Made by a program: the position numbers and the translations under genes. Under the pieces are notes generated by a model, which searched no databases, was not told the DNA's origin, and worked only from the letters and a program-made list of their open reading frames with translations. Shown one piece after another: positions 15,530 to 23,402 of a stretch of DNA of 39,081 bases. Location: positions 1-39,081 of the forward strand of contig NZ_OBQC01000020.1 in NCBI RefSeq assembly GCF_900220965.1, in the 5' to 3' direction. This stretch comes from Ureibacillus acetophenoni (GTDB lineage: Bacteria; Bacillota; Bacilli; Bacillales_A; Planococcaceae). Within the stretch, counting starts at the first letter, position 1. Each line of letters begins with the position of its first letter.

Positions 15530-16366
15530 TTATAATTTTTCCCGCTCGAGTAGTTTAAATGAATTTTTTAAACTATCCAACAAAGTTTTCGGTCGAATTA
15601 ATTTTATAGATTGTTCTTTCACTAGTTTTAACGTAGCTACAATAAGAAAACTAACTATAACTAATAATAACCATGAACTCACTTTACCTAAATGGACGAG
15701 ACTCCAAGCCTCCCTTTGATTGGGATATTGCCACGCCCCTAAAAAAGTAGCTATATTTTCAGCTATCCAGATGAAAAAACCTATTAGGACAAATGAAAAT
15801 ACAATCGGCATTCTATAACGAACTTCATTCACTTCGTACGTCACCCAAGACTTCCAAAAAACAATGAGAACAAGTCCACCTAGCCACCACCGAATATCAA
15901 TCCAAAAATGATGGGTGAAGAAATTCAAATAGATTGCAGCTGAAAGGGGTACAACGATTAAAAATGGAGGCCATTTCACTAGTCCGACATTTAATCTTCT
16001 CCATGCTTGGCATAGATAACTCGCTACACTTGCATACATAAACCCACTATACAAAGGCACCCCAAGAATTTTAAAGTATCCTTCTTCCGGGTAAGACCAG
16101 GAACCCATATGTACTTTAAATATTTCAAGTGTAAGACCAATAATGTGAAACAGTGAGATTGCCTTTAGTTCATCTCTTGTTTCAAGTCCTGACCGAACCA
16201 TTAACCACTGCATGAATAAGCAGATAATAAGTAACCAGTCATATCGTGGCAGAAAGGGAAGTGGTATTACTTGTGTTATTGCTAGGGAGGCAAAAATAAC
16301 AACAGGAAATAAACAAGAAAGTGCTTGTTCCCAACCAAACCGAATAAATTGTTTTATTGCTTTCAT
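15530..16366 (-). CDS. yoaT: DUF817 integral membrane protein (YoaT-like)
   Basis: Protein of 278 residues with about eight membrane helices. Family landmarks include FGWEQALSCLFPVVIF near the start, the RYDWLLIICLFMQW segment, VHMGSWSYPEEGYFKILGVPLYSGFMYASVASY, and WIAENIATFLGAWQYPNQ. The function of the family is unknown. I chose the ATG at 16366 because GCGGAGGC lies seven bases upstream and family members start with MKAIKQ-like sequences; a longer frame starts at 16417 inside the regulator gene. It is the last gene of a three-gene block with yozG and yoaS, in the same order as in B. subtilis. Confidence 0.85.
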   Translation of the reverse strand: MKAIKQFIRFGWEQALSCLFPVVIFASLAITQVIPLPFLPRYDWLLIICLFMQWLMVRSGLETRDELKAISLFHIIGLTLEIFKVHMGSWSYPEEGYFKILGVPLYSGFMYASVASYLCQAWRRLNVGLVKWPPFLIVVPLSAAIYLNFFTHHFWIDIRWWLGGLVLIVFWKSWVTYEVNEVRYRMPIVFSFVLIGFFIWIAENIATFLGAWQYPNQREAWSLVHLGKVSSWLLLVIVSFLIVATLKLVKEQSIKLIRPKTLLDSLKNSFKLLEREKL

Positions 16367-16400
16367 AAATTTTGCCTCCGCTTCTTTTAAAAATTTAACC

Positions 16401-16616
16401 CTAAATCTCTTCATCATTTCGATATTCTAAGATGTCACCAGGTTGACAATCTAATGCCTTACAAATTGCCTCTAATGTTGAAAAGCGAATTGCCTTAGCT
16501 TTTCCATTTTTTAAAATAGATAGATTCGCCATTGTAATTCCTACTTTTTCTGAAAGTTCTGTTACACTCATTTTCCTTTTTGCTAACATTACATCAATAT
16601 TTATAATAATCGCCAT
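16401..16616 (-). CDS. yozG: Small Xre/Cro-type regulator (YozG-like)
   Basis: Protein of 71 residues consisting of one HTH_3/HTH_26 domain: MLAKRKMSVTELSEKVGITMANLSILKNGKAKAIRFSTLEAICKALDCQPGDILEY. This short form is characteristically paired with DUF2975 membrane proteins. It starts at the ATG at 16616 behind AGGGGTGAAAC. It is 13 bases from the end of the DUF2975 gene, so they are co-transcribed and probably co-regulated, with the membrane partner proposed to control the regulator (inference). Confidence 0.88.
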   Translation of the reverse strand: MAIIINIDVMLAKRKMSVTELSEKVGITMANLSILKNGKAKAIRFSTLEAICKALDCQPGDILEYRNDEEI

Positions 16617-16629
16617 TGTAGTTTCACCC

Positions 16630-17106
16630 CTAGACCGTTAACTCATTTTCAGATTTGATGTTGATCGCTTCTTGTAAAAGTCTTTGAAGTACAGCAGCAA
16701 ACACTGAAATAACTAATCCACCAAAAACAGGAATCATTCCAACAATGATTAGGCCTGGTGCATCGTCTAGTTCTGCAACTACATAAACAAAAGGCAATAC
16801 AATGACATACAATGCGCTGAAAGTGATACCACAATATTTAATAAACTTTAGAGCATTAACAGAAATTTGCGAAAAGGCTTCATTCTTATCAATGAAGTTC
16901 AATAGTCTAAATGACTGATACAGTGCACCGAAATAAGGTAAAACTGATAAATACATTCCAATAACAATGGGATACAGAATGTGTGCATAATCTGGATTTG
17001 CAGGGTTTTTCATTAGATAAAAAACCCCAAATATCCCCAGTGCTAGTACAGGAACCCCCATTATGATTAACGCTAATTTTAAGAAGAGTGTTGTTCCTCT
17101 TTTCAT
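16630..17106 (-). CDS. yoaS: DUF2975 membrane protein (YoaS-like)
   Basis: Protein of 158 residues with four membrane helices: about 9-30, 43-65, 88-112 and 118-140. The sequence FRLLNFIDKNEAFSQISVNALKFIKYCGI is the family signature between helices two and three. Proteins of this family are encoded directly before small Xre regulators. ATG at 17106 behind AGTGAGGTG. An 8-bp inverted repeat upstream (17136-17167) may be the operator for YozG. Confidence 0.88.
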   Translation of the reverse strand: MKRGTTLFLKLALIIMGVPVLALGIFGVFYLMKNPANPDYAHILYPIVIGMYLSVLPYFGALYQSFRLLNFIDKNEAFSQISVNALKFIKYCGITFSALYVIVLPFVYVVAELDDAPGLIIVGMIPVFGGLVISVFAAVLQRLLQEAINIKSENELTV

Positions 17107-17135
17107 TTAAAACACCTCACTAATTTATTGTTCAA

Positions 17136-17167
17136 TTGATATTAACACGGTATTTATCGAATATCAA
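17136..17167 (-). promoter_or_regulatory. Inverted repeat TTGATATT/AATATCAA upstream of yoaS-yozG
   Basis: TTGATATT at 17136-17143 is an exact inverted copy of AATATCAA at 17160-17167, with a 16-bp spacer. The spacer contains TATTTAT, which has a mirror ATAAATA just beyond the right arm. Symmetry and position 30 bases before the yoaS start suggest an operator for a dimeric HTH regulator such as the YozG encoded in the same operon. Confidence 0.4.
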
Positions 17168-17325
17168 TAAATAATTATCTCATTTCGAATAATTTTTGTT
17201 GTATATTTTGATTGCAGATGAAATGCTGTCTTTTTAGAATAGCGTTTTATTACTAGGTAATATGGAATAATATTTTGCTATAATTAACGTGTAAGATGAC
17301 ATATCAGGCGATGGAGGAGTATTAC

Positions 17326-18282
17326 ATGACTGAAAGAAAAAGAGTAATAATTGATACTGACACAGCTGGTGATGATACGTTTGCAATATTAACAGCACTA
17401 CATTTCTTTAATGTTGAAGGAGTAATGATTACAGGTGGGAATGTTCAATTTGACCAACAAGTTGAAAATGCACTTTACACGATTCAAGTTGCTGGGATGA
17501 GTGGGAAAGTTCCAGTTTATAAAGGGTATGAAAGTCCAATTATGGGGCTTGGTGAATCTCAACATGTTACAGTTCAAGATGTTCATGGAAGAGACGGAAT
17601 GGGTGATTCATTTTTTGAAAACGCAATCCAGTTTCCTGAAGACGGACATGCTGTGGATTTTCTAATAAAAACGGTACATGAAAATCCTGGTGAAATTAAT
17701 ATTTTGGCGATTGCTCCATTAACAAATATTGCGATGGCAATTAAAAAAGATCCAACGATTGTTTCAAAAATTCCACATATCTATATAATGGGTGGTACAA
17801 ACAATGCTTTAGGAAATATTACACCTACTGCTGAATACAATTTTTACGTTGACCCTGAAGCAGCAAAAATAGTACTACATTCTGGTATTCCAATTACAAT
17901 GGTTGGTTGGGAAATGTGCACACAATATTCAATAATGGATGATCACGATCATGAGGAAATTGAAGCATTAGGTACGAAAGGTGCCAAATTCTTTAAAGAC
18001 GTGAACAAAGTAGTAATGAAATTTAATAAAACAATACATAAATTAAACGGTACAACACATCCAGATACATTATTAGTCGCTATTGCAGCCAATGAAGAAA
18101 TTATGACAAAATCAAATGTATATCATGTTGATGTTGAAACAGTAGGTGAACTTACAAGAGGATACAGTTTAGTAGACATTAATGATCGTTTAGGTCGTAC
18201 AAAAAATGTAAGGGTATGTGAAGAAGTTAACCGTGAAGCATTTAAACAGGCACTTATTGGAGTATTAGGTTCCATTAAATAA
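17326..18282 (+). CDS. Nucleoside hydrolase (inosine/uridine-preferring family)
   Basis: Protein of 318 residues. The N-terminal calcium-binding aspartate cluster reads VIIDTDTAGDDTFAI, with Asp10, Asp12, Asp16 and Asp17; the common form is DTDPGxDDxxAI, so Pro-Gly is replaced by Thr-Ala-Gly. Further motifs are ITGGNVQFDQQVENALYT, a VHGRDGMGD segment (the usual H-G-x-D-G-x-G), NILAIAPLTNIA and IYIMGGTNN, all expected for ribohydrolase activity. The enzyme would cleave the N-glycosidic bond of nucleosides in the cytosol for salvage. The start chosen is the ATG at 17326 behind GGAGGAG; an in-frame ATG at 17296 lacks a ribosome site. Confidence 0.92.
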   Translation: MTERKRVIIDTDTAGDDTFAILTALHFFNVEGVMITGGNVQFDQQVENALYTIQVAGMSGKVPVYKGYESPIMGLGESQHVTVQDVHGRDGMGDSFFENAIQFPEDGHAVDFLIKTVHENPGEINILAIAPLTNIAMAIKKDPTIVSKIPHIYIMGGTNNALGNITPTAEYNFYVDPEAAKIVLHSGIPITMVGWEMCTQYSIMDDHDHEEIEALGTKGAKFFKDVNKVVMKFNKTIHKLNGTTHPDTLLVAIAANEEIMTKSNVYHVDVETVGELTRGYSLVDINDRLGRTKNVRVCEEVNREAFKQALIGVLGSIK

Positions 18283-18384
18283 GTTTAATTTGGGATTTTG
18301 TCAGATCAGGCATAACTATTAATGTCGAAAAATAAACTAGAATAGTTTCGTATTAGGTGAAAAAATGTGTGAAGGAGTGTCTTC

Positions 18385-18639
18385 TTGGCAATCTTAAACT
18401 CACAATATGCATTTTTAGAAGCTGATTTTAACAACCCTAACTTGAATTTCGACAAAAAGAAAATTGAGCAAAATAAAACAAAATCTACAGATAATAACCA
18501 AATCGAAAGTGGAAATCAAATAGCTTTAAAAGTGCCATCAAAAATCTATTTAAAATCTATACCAATGATTTACTATTTAAATGTTGTACCTGCAGATATT
18601 TATAGCGCTTCATTATTTTTATTAATAAAGAATTTTTAA
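18385..18639 (+). CDS. Small hypothetical protein
   Basis: An 84-residue frame starting at a TTG (18385), seven bases after GAAGGAG and ended by a terminator. The N-terminal half is polar and asparagine/lysine-rich; the C-terminal half is more hydrophobic (IPMIYYLNVVPADIYSASLFLLI). No family recognised. The combination of ribosome site and terminator supports a real gene, but the composition is close to background. Confidence 0.45.
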   Translation: MAILNSQYAFLEADFNNPNLNFDKKKIEQNKTKSTDNNQIESGNQIALKVPSKIYLKSIPMIYYLNVVPADIYSASLFLLIKNF

Positions 18640-18642
18640 GGG

Positions 18643-18683
18643 AATGAGTGTCAACTCCGATTAGGATGACGCTCATTTTTTTA
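18643..18683 (+). terminator. Rho-independent terminator
   Basis: AATGAGTGTCA (18643-18653) pairs with TGACGCTCATT (18667-18677), with one G-T pair, followed by TTTTT. Confidence 0.85.
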
Positions 18684-18731
18684 TAAATGTATCGTTTAAA
18701 ATTCAATAATTCGATAGCTAACGAAATTGAG

Positions 18732-18785
18732 ATACGACATAGTCAAAATTATGTGCATTTGCACTTATTTTTAATTATGTCGTAT
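18732..18785. repeat. 54-base hairpin with perfect 10-bp base
   Basis: ATACGACATA (18732-18741) and TATGTCGTAT (18776-18785) are exact reverse complements. The loop contains a second small stem (GTGC/GCAC around 18753-18764). No T tract follows directly. It lies between a plus-strand terminator and the end of the proposed minus-strand RNA. Purpose unknown. Confidence 0.5.
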
Positions 18786-18828
18786 CCGGATTCCGGCAAG
18801 TAAAGGATTTGAATAATAAATATTTAAG

Positions 18829-18861
18829 AAAAAAATAAAAACCCGGAAATAAATTTCCGGG
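18829..18861 (-). terminator. Strong minus-strand terminator of the candidate RNA
   Basis: An 8-bp GC-rich stem (CCCGGAAA with TTTCCGGG, 4-nt loop) followed on the minus strand by a 12-base T-rich tract (18841-18829). Confidence 0.85.
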
Positions 18862-18869
18862 CTTGATTA

Positions 18870-18890
18870 TCACTTGCTATCTTCCGCCAT
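18870..18890 (-). other. Six-codon mini-ORF MAEDSK in the candidate RNA
   Basis: ATG at 18890, stop TGA at 18870-18872. GGAGG lies at 18904-18900, nine bases before the ATG. It ends just before the terminator stem. Translation is an inference from the ribosome-site match. Confidence 0.25.
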
Positions 18891-18980
18891 GACACCCTGC
18901 CTCCGCTTCTGCTTTACATCTTAAGTTTTTACCCTAAGAAAACAAGCACTCGCATTGTCAGTTTCGTTGGTCCTTCTGAG

Positions 18981-19001
18981 TTAACGATCATTCGCACTCA
19001 T
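18981..19001 (-). other. Six-codon mini-ORF MSANDR in the candidate RNA
   Basis: ATG at 19001, stop TAA at 18981-18983. AAGGAGG lies at 19017-19011, nine bases before the ATG, the same spacing as in the second mini-ORF. Its ends lie in a potential GTTAA/TTAAC stem. Confidence 0.25.
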
Positions 19002-19179
19002 CGGGTTAACCCTCCTTAGTCATTTGGATTGAAGTGAAATCATTAATAGTATAGATTGTTTTTCATTTTTCATACACTAGTTCATAAAATAAATTATATT
19101 TTTTTAAAATGCTTTACTGAATCGAAAGTTAGTAATTTGTATAAAGTTAAGAGTGCAATCCATTTTGGGGAGAGATGTT

Positions 19180-19815
19180 ATGGGGACCGAATGGGAGGAA
19201 GCGATTGATTCTATAACCAGTGTGACTGTCACTGCAAATCCAAATAATGAACCAGTCACTACAAAGGGAATTCCAGACGATTTACGTTGTATTGGTATTG
19301 GAACAGACGCAGCAGTGTTTAAATATTTAAAAGCTCCTGGCTATGCATTCAAAAAGTACGCAAATGAAAAAATCGATAAAGTTAAGATTGAAGAGAAAGT
19401 TTATCATATGTTGATGGATTCACCTTTTTTTTCAAAATGCTATGCATCTTATGACGATTTTCTAGTATTAAGTTTTGAGGAAGGTATTACTTTTTATGAT
19501 TGCATTTTACAAGGAATTCATATACCGTATCAGGTAATTTTAGACGTGGAAGATGCTAGAGCGTACGCTCGTACCAAAGGACTTAACCCAAGGGACATTC
19601 ACTTAAAAAACATTTTACTACAAAATGGGAGAGCAAAAATTCTCGATGTTTCCGAATACTTGAAACCTGGCAATGACTACCGTTGGGAGTTACTAAAGAA
19701 AGGATATGAACAATATTATCCTTTAATAGATGGAAAACCTGTTCCATTTTGGTTAGTCGAATCAGTTCGTAAATTATATAACCTACATGTGAGGTATATT
19801 TCTGATGGGGATTAA
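19180..19815 (+). CDS. Small protein kinase-like protein (YrzF-type)
   Basis: Protein of 211 residues resembling the short Ser/Thr kinase-like proteins of Bacillus such as YrzF. Visible elements are a glycine-containing start (CIGIGTDAAVFKYL), the putative ATP-binding Lys in GYAFKKYANEK, a hinge-like segment FLVLSFEEGITFYD, the catalytic-loop motif NPRDIHLKNILL (Asp-x-His-x-Lys-Asn, a swapped form of HxDxxxxN) and KILDVSEYL in place of DFG. The kinase fold is credible; activity and target are unknown. The start chosen is the ATG at 19180 behind GGGGAGAG rather than the GTG at 19153, which lies before that ribosome site. Confidence 0.75.
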   Translation: MGTEWEEAIDSITSVTVTANPNNEPVTTKGIPDDLRCIGIGTDAAVFKYLKAPGYAFKKYANEKIDKVKIEEKVYHMLMDSPFFSKCYASYDDFLVLSFEEGITFYDCILQGIHIPYQVILDVEDARAYARTKGLNPRDIHLKNILLQNGRAKILDVSEYLKPGNDYRWELLKKGYEQYYPLIDGKPVPFWLVESVRKLYNLHVRYISDGD

Positions 19816-19851
19816 TACTTAAATATAAAAATCAAAGTAAACGAGACCGGG

Positions 19852-19886
19852 AAAAGCGTTAATTCATTAAATTAACGCTTTTTATG
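19852..19886. terminator. Bidirectional terminator between convergent genes
   Basis: AAAAGCGTTAAT (19852-19863) pairs perfectly with ATTAACGCTTTT (19871-19882); A tract on one side and T tract on the other. It serves the kinase-like gene and the TetR gene. Confidence 0.88.
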
Positions 19887-19919
19887 ATGAAATTATGGTG
19901 AGTATTTATGTAGAATTCG

Positions 19920-20507
19920 TCAATGAGCTAATTTAACAGAATGTATCCTTAAATAAGGGATATTAATAATATTTTCAGCTAATTCAATAGGTGTTAGATA
20001 AAAATCAGTTTTAATCCATTCCAGAATCAAACCAAATAAGCCATAAATAATATATTCTCTATAAAATTCATCAGTGAGAATTTCTTTTTCATCAGTTTTA
20101 TAGACTAGAACCTTATATAACGCTCTAAAGTTATCCATGAAATTTGTAAGTAGACCTGGAATTGAATCCTCATACCTCAGTAGTGAATAAAATTTTTTAT
20201 ATTCATATATATGTTCATAAAATAAATAGTATTTTGGAGTAAGTTCACGAATAGTAACATAGTCCATAGTACTATAACCTTGTTTAAAAGATATCTCCAT
20301 TTTCTTAAACATTTCTGTTACTAATTCTTCAGTTAAGTCTTCTTTATCTTTGTAATAGTGATAAAAAGTACTACGATTATAATCAGCTCTATCAACTATA
20401 TCTTTTACCGAAACATTACTATATCCCTTTTCTTTAATGAGATCGATAAAATGATTACAAAAATTTAGTTTTGTTCTTCGAACTCTTCTATCTAAAACTT
20501 CAAACAT
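19920..20507 (-). CDS. TetR/AcrR-family regulator
   Basis: Protein of 195 residues. The N-terminal HTH (about 10-57) reads KLNFCNHFIDLIKEKGYSNVSVKDIVDRADYNRSTFYHYYKDKEDLTEEL, a canonical TetR_N domain; the C-terminal ligand/dimer domain resembles the YxaF/DhaS group (TetR_C_7-like ending with YGLFGLILEWIKTDF). It is transcribed away from the Tat/dehydrogenase operon across a 294-base region and is probably its repressor (inference from divergence). ATG at 20507 behind AGGGGTTG, with a good sigma-A promoter at 20545-20572. Confidence 0.92.
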   Translation of the reverse strand: MFEVLDRRVRRTKLNFCNHFIDLIKEKGYSNVSVKDIVDRADYNRSTFYHYYKDKEDLTEELVTEMFKKMEISFKQGYSTMDYVTIRELTPKYYLFYEHIYEYKKFYSLLRYEDSIPGLLTNFMDNFRALYKVLVYKTDEKEILTDEFYREYIIYGLFGLILEWIKTDFYLTPIELAENIINIPYLRIHSVKLAH

Positions 20508-20544
20508 TTTTACAACCCCTAATTAAAACATGAACTTTATTCCT

Positions 20545-20572
20545 AGTATAATTTATTTTCTGAATGTATCAA
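20545..20572 (-). promoter_or_regulatory. Sigma-A promoter of the TetR gene
   Basis: On the minus strand TTGATA (20572-20567) and TATACT (20550-20545) with a 16-bp spacer; each hexamer matches consensus in five of six positions. Confidence 0.65.
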
Positions 20573-20686
20573 TTAAAATATTGAAATTCCCCAAAATTCT
20601 AAATATTATGCTACAGAAATGCGGATAGTGTCGTATGGCTGTACAATTCTAGTTTTTTTAGTGGTTGTTAACAAAATGTTCACTTG

Positions 20687-20698
20687 TTAGAATTCTAA
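20687..20698. promoter_or_regulatory. Perfect 12-bp palindrome, candidate TetR operator
   Basis: TTAGAATTCTAA is a perfect palindrome in the divergent region. Related ATTCTA half-sites occur at about 20597-20602 (AAAATTCTAAAT) and 20645-20651 (ACAATTCTAG). Placed 104 bases before the dehydrogenase subunit start. Confidence 0.4.
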
Positions 20699-20801
20699 AG
20701 GAACTAGGTAATAAATGGTGAAATCATTTGTAAATTAGAGAATATTTTGCCGTTTTAAGTAGTTGAAACTTACTGAAATTCAAGTAATAGGGGGTTTTAA
20801 G

Positions 20802-21551
20802 ATGTCAGAGAAAGAGAAAGAGAAAGATTCAATTTTAGAAAAGCGTTCATCAAGAAGAACATTTATTAAAAATTCAGGATTAACGGTTGGAGGTGTCGTA
20901 TTAGGTGGCGCAATAGGTAGTCTATTTGGAACTAAAAATGAGACTACTACTATGACTCAAGTACCGGTTACAGCTCATCCAACTGAAATAGTAAATTACA
21001 ATGAAGCATTACAATTCTTCACACGATTAGAAGACTTCCAAGCATTATCTGCTGCGACAGAACAAATATTTCCTGAAGATGAACATGGACCTGGTGCGAT
21101 TAAATTAGGTGCACCTTATTATATTGATAAACAATTGGCTTCTCCTTGGGGAAGAAATGTTGATGATTATATGTTAAGACCATTTAAAAACGGACAGAAC
21201 GAAGCTACGAGAGGAGAAATTATGTTAGAAGGTTTAAGAAAACTTAATGATGTAAGCAAAATTAATCATAACAATACTTTTAGTAAATTAAAAGAAGATG
21301 AGCAAATTACTATTTTAAAAGATTTTGAATTAGGAAAAATTGATTTGATATTAACATCATCAGCTACGTTCTTTGCTTTGCTACGTCAATTAACAATTGA
21401 AGGATGTTACTGTGATCCACTTTATGGGGGGAATAAAAATTTAGAAGGTTGGAAGATGAAAGAATTCCCTGGAGCTTATTTATCACATATTGATGTGGTT
21501 GAGAATAAAGAGTTTGTAGCTAAAAAGCCACAAAGTTTAAGTAGTCATTAG
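20802..21551 (+). CDS. Tat-exported gluconate 2-dehydrogenase subunit 3 family protein
   Basis: Protein of 249 residues. It begins with a twin-arginine signal: polar charged start, SSRRTFIKNSG, then the hydrophobic stretch LTVGGVVLGGAIGSLFG (about residues 22-45). The mature part contains the subunit 3 (gamma) pattern: FTRLEDFQALSAATEQIFPEDEHGPGA, and near the end FFALLRQLTIEGCYCDPLYGGNKN with GW and FPG (PF13618). The small subunit has no cofactor motif; it carries the flavoprotein across the membrane and stabilises it. The start chosen is the ATG at 20802 behind AGGGGG. It is followed after 22 bases by the flavoprotein gene; tatC and tatA complete the operon. Confidence 0.92.
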   Translation: MSEKEKEKDSILEKRSSRRTFIKNSGLTVGGVVLGGAIGSLFGTKNETTTMTQVPVTAHPTEIVNYNEALQFFTRLEDFQALSAATEQIFPEDEHGPGAIKLGAPYYIDKQLASPWGRNVDDYMLRPFKNGQNEATRGEIMLEGLRKLNDVSKINHNNTFSKLKEDEQITILKDFELGKIDLILTSSATFFALLRQLTIEGCYCDPLYGGNKNLEGWKMKEFPGAYLSHIDVVENKEFVAKKPQSLSSH

Positions 21552-21573
21552 TAATATAGAAGGAGGAATTTAA

Positions 21574-23322
21574 ATGGTAAAAAGGTTAGATAAAGTAGAT
21601 GTAGTAACTGTTGGTGTAGGTTGGATGGGAGGTATTGTCGCCGCGGAATTGACTAAAGCTGGATTTACTGTTGTTGGATTGGAAAAAGGTGCTGAAAGAA
21701 CACGAGAAGATTATTTACGTACACATGATGAATTACGTTATACAATTCGTGGTGAAATGGAAAGTAAATTAAATAAAGAAACTTACACAATTCGTCGGAA
21801 TTTAAATGAAGAAGCAATTCCTGTTCGAGACAAAGCAATGATTAGAATTGGAACAGGGACTGGTGGAGGTGGAGCACACTGGGGCGCTCAAACACATAGA
21901 TATTATCCATATGATTTTGAAATTCGAACAAAAACGATTGAAAAATATGGTGAAGATAAAATACCTGAAAATATGACACTGCAAGATTGGGGTATTACAT
22001 ATGATGAATTAGAACCATATTTCGATAAATTTGAGAAAATGGCTGGTGTTTCAGGTGAGCCTGATCCAAATTATCCTGAACGCTCAAATCCATACCCAAA
22101 TCCACCGCTAAAAAAAACTGAACCTATGCATATGTTTCATGAAGCAACTACGAAATTAGGATATAAACCCTTTGTTACCCCATCTGGGACAGTATCTCAA
22201 ACTTATACAAATCCAGATGGAGAACAATTAAATGCGTGTCAATATTGTGCGTTTTGTGTCTATAATGGATGTGAATATGGAGCGAAAGCAGACCCAGTTA
22301 TAACGGTTATTCCGACGGCTAAAAAGACAGGTAAGTTTGAACTTCGTAACAATGCAAGAGTTATTCGTGTATTACACGATGGTAATAAAGCCACGGGTGT
22401 ACTTTATGTAGATACGAGAACAGGAGAAGAATTTGAACAGCCAGCTGATTTAGTAGTGTTAACAAGTTTTGTTTTTAATAATGTTCGCTTATTGTTATTA
22501 TCACAAATTGGTAAACCTTATAATCCTGTAACTGGAGAAGGGGTTGTCGGGAAAAACTTTACTGATCATCATATATCTGGTGGAGCAGGAGGATTTTTCA
22601 AAAATAAAAAATTTAATAACTATGTTTCTACTGGGTGTTTAGGAGAAACAATTACTGATTTTACAGGTGATATTTTTGATCACTCAAATCTTGATTTTCT
22701 GCACGGTGGACAGATCGAAATGAGAATGAGTATTTTCGGAAATTCACCGATTATAACAAATAATGTTCCATCAGGTACACCATCTTGGGGAAAAGAATTT
22801 AAGAAAGAATCCCTTTATTATCATAATCGTTATCTTGCTGCAACAATCCAAAAAGCAACACTACCTTATAAAGAATATTATTTAGATTTAGACCCTGTTT
22901 ATAAAGATGATTTAGGAAACCCTCTACTTCGAGTAACATGGAATGTTTCTGAAAATGATAAAAATTTACTTAAATTTGTTCAAGGTAAAGCGAAAGAAAT
23001 TTTAGAGGAAATGGGAGCAGATATTGTAGAAGAGTTCCCGATTGCAGAACAATTTTCTGGAGTTTCTTCGTTTGAACATAATGCGGGTGGAGCAATCATG
23101 GGTGCTGATCCTAACACTTCTGTTGTTAACAAATATCTTCAAGTTTGGGATTGTGAAAACTTGTTTGTTTGTGGTTCTTCGGCGTTTCCACACTTTAGTT
23201 GTACAAACCCAACAACAACAGCAGCGGCATTAACGTATCATGCGGTTGAAGGCATGATTAAATATCTAAAAGATGGTGGAGGGCTATTAGTCGGGAAAAA
23301 TACGTCTAAAGCTTTAGTTTAA
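21574..23322 (+). CDS. GMC-family FAD oxidoreductase (gluconate 2-dehydrogenase-like large subunit)
   Basis: Protein of 582 residues. The ADP-binding fold starts at VDVVTVGVGWMGGIVAAEL (the usual GxGxxG with Trp-Met inserted pattern GVGWMGG, near 13-20). The FAD-contact segment IGTGTGGGGAHWGAQTHR and the C-terminal FVCGSSAFPHFSCTNPTTT region are characteristic, with a catalytic His in SSFEHNAGGAIMG. A cysteine cluster CQYCAFCVYNGC (Cys222, 225, 228 and 233) lies mid-protein; relatives such as sugar dehydrogenases carry a 3Fe-4S cluster in this subunit, so an iron-sulfur site is plausible. No signal peptide: it would leave the cell by riding with the Tat subunit. No cytochrome c subunit is encoded nearby. 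ATG at 21574 behind GAAGGAGG. Confidence 0.92.
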   Translation: MVKRLDKVDVVTVGVGWMGGIVAAELTKAGFTVVGLEKGAERTREDYLRTHDELRYTIRGEMESKLNKETYTIRRNLNEEAIPVRDKAMIRIGTGTGGGGAHWGAQTHRYYPYDFEIRTKTIEKYGEDKIPENMTLQDWGITYDELEPYFDKFEKMAGVSGEPDPNYPERSNPYPNPPLKKTEPMHMFHEATTKLGYKPFVTPSGTVSQTYTNPDGEQLNACQYCAFCVYNGCEYGAKADPVITVIPTAKKTGKFELRNNARVIRVLHDGNKATGVLYVDTRTGEEFEQPADLVVLTSFVFNNVRLLLLSQIGKPYNPVTGEGVVGKNFTDHHISGGAGGFFKNKKFNNYVSTGCLGETITDFTGDIFDHSNLDFLHGGQIEMRMSIFGNSPIITNNVPSGTPSWGKEFKKESLYYHNRYLAATIQKATLPYKEYYLDLDPVYKDDLGNPLLRVTWNVSENDKNLLKFVQGKAKEILEEMGADIVEEFPIAEQFSGVSSFEHNAGGAIMGADPNTSVVNKYLQVWDCENLFVCGSSAFPHFSCTNPTTTAAALTYHAVEGMIKYLKDGGGLLVGKNTSKALV

Positions 23323-23402
23323 TTTATAAATTTACACCTAGTATTTTAGAAGCTTATCTTTATTAAATATTGATGCTAGAGAAATACAGTTTAGAGTGGT
23401 GA

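Larger units (their letters stand above)
18829..19041 (-). ncRNA. Candidate structured non-coding RNA of unknown class
   Basis: On the minus strand a GC-richer island about 170 bases long ends in a strong intrinsic terminator (CCCGGAAA/TTTCCGGG, 18842-18861, then a long T tract to about 18829). It contains several potential stems: GTTAA...TTAAC around 18981-19009, TCAG/CTGA around 18960-18980, and CTTAGGGT/ACTTAAG around 18922-18943. A TATACT at 19053-19048 could be the -10 of its promoter. Two AGGAGG-like sites each precede a six-codon ORF. I could not match it to a riboswitch or RNA family I know (T-box, SAM, lysine, c-di-AMP, cobalamin, 6S and SRP were considered). The next gene on this strand is far away, so it is more likely a free-standing RNA than a leader. 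Confidence 0.45.
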
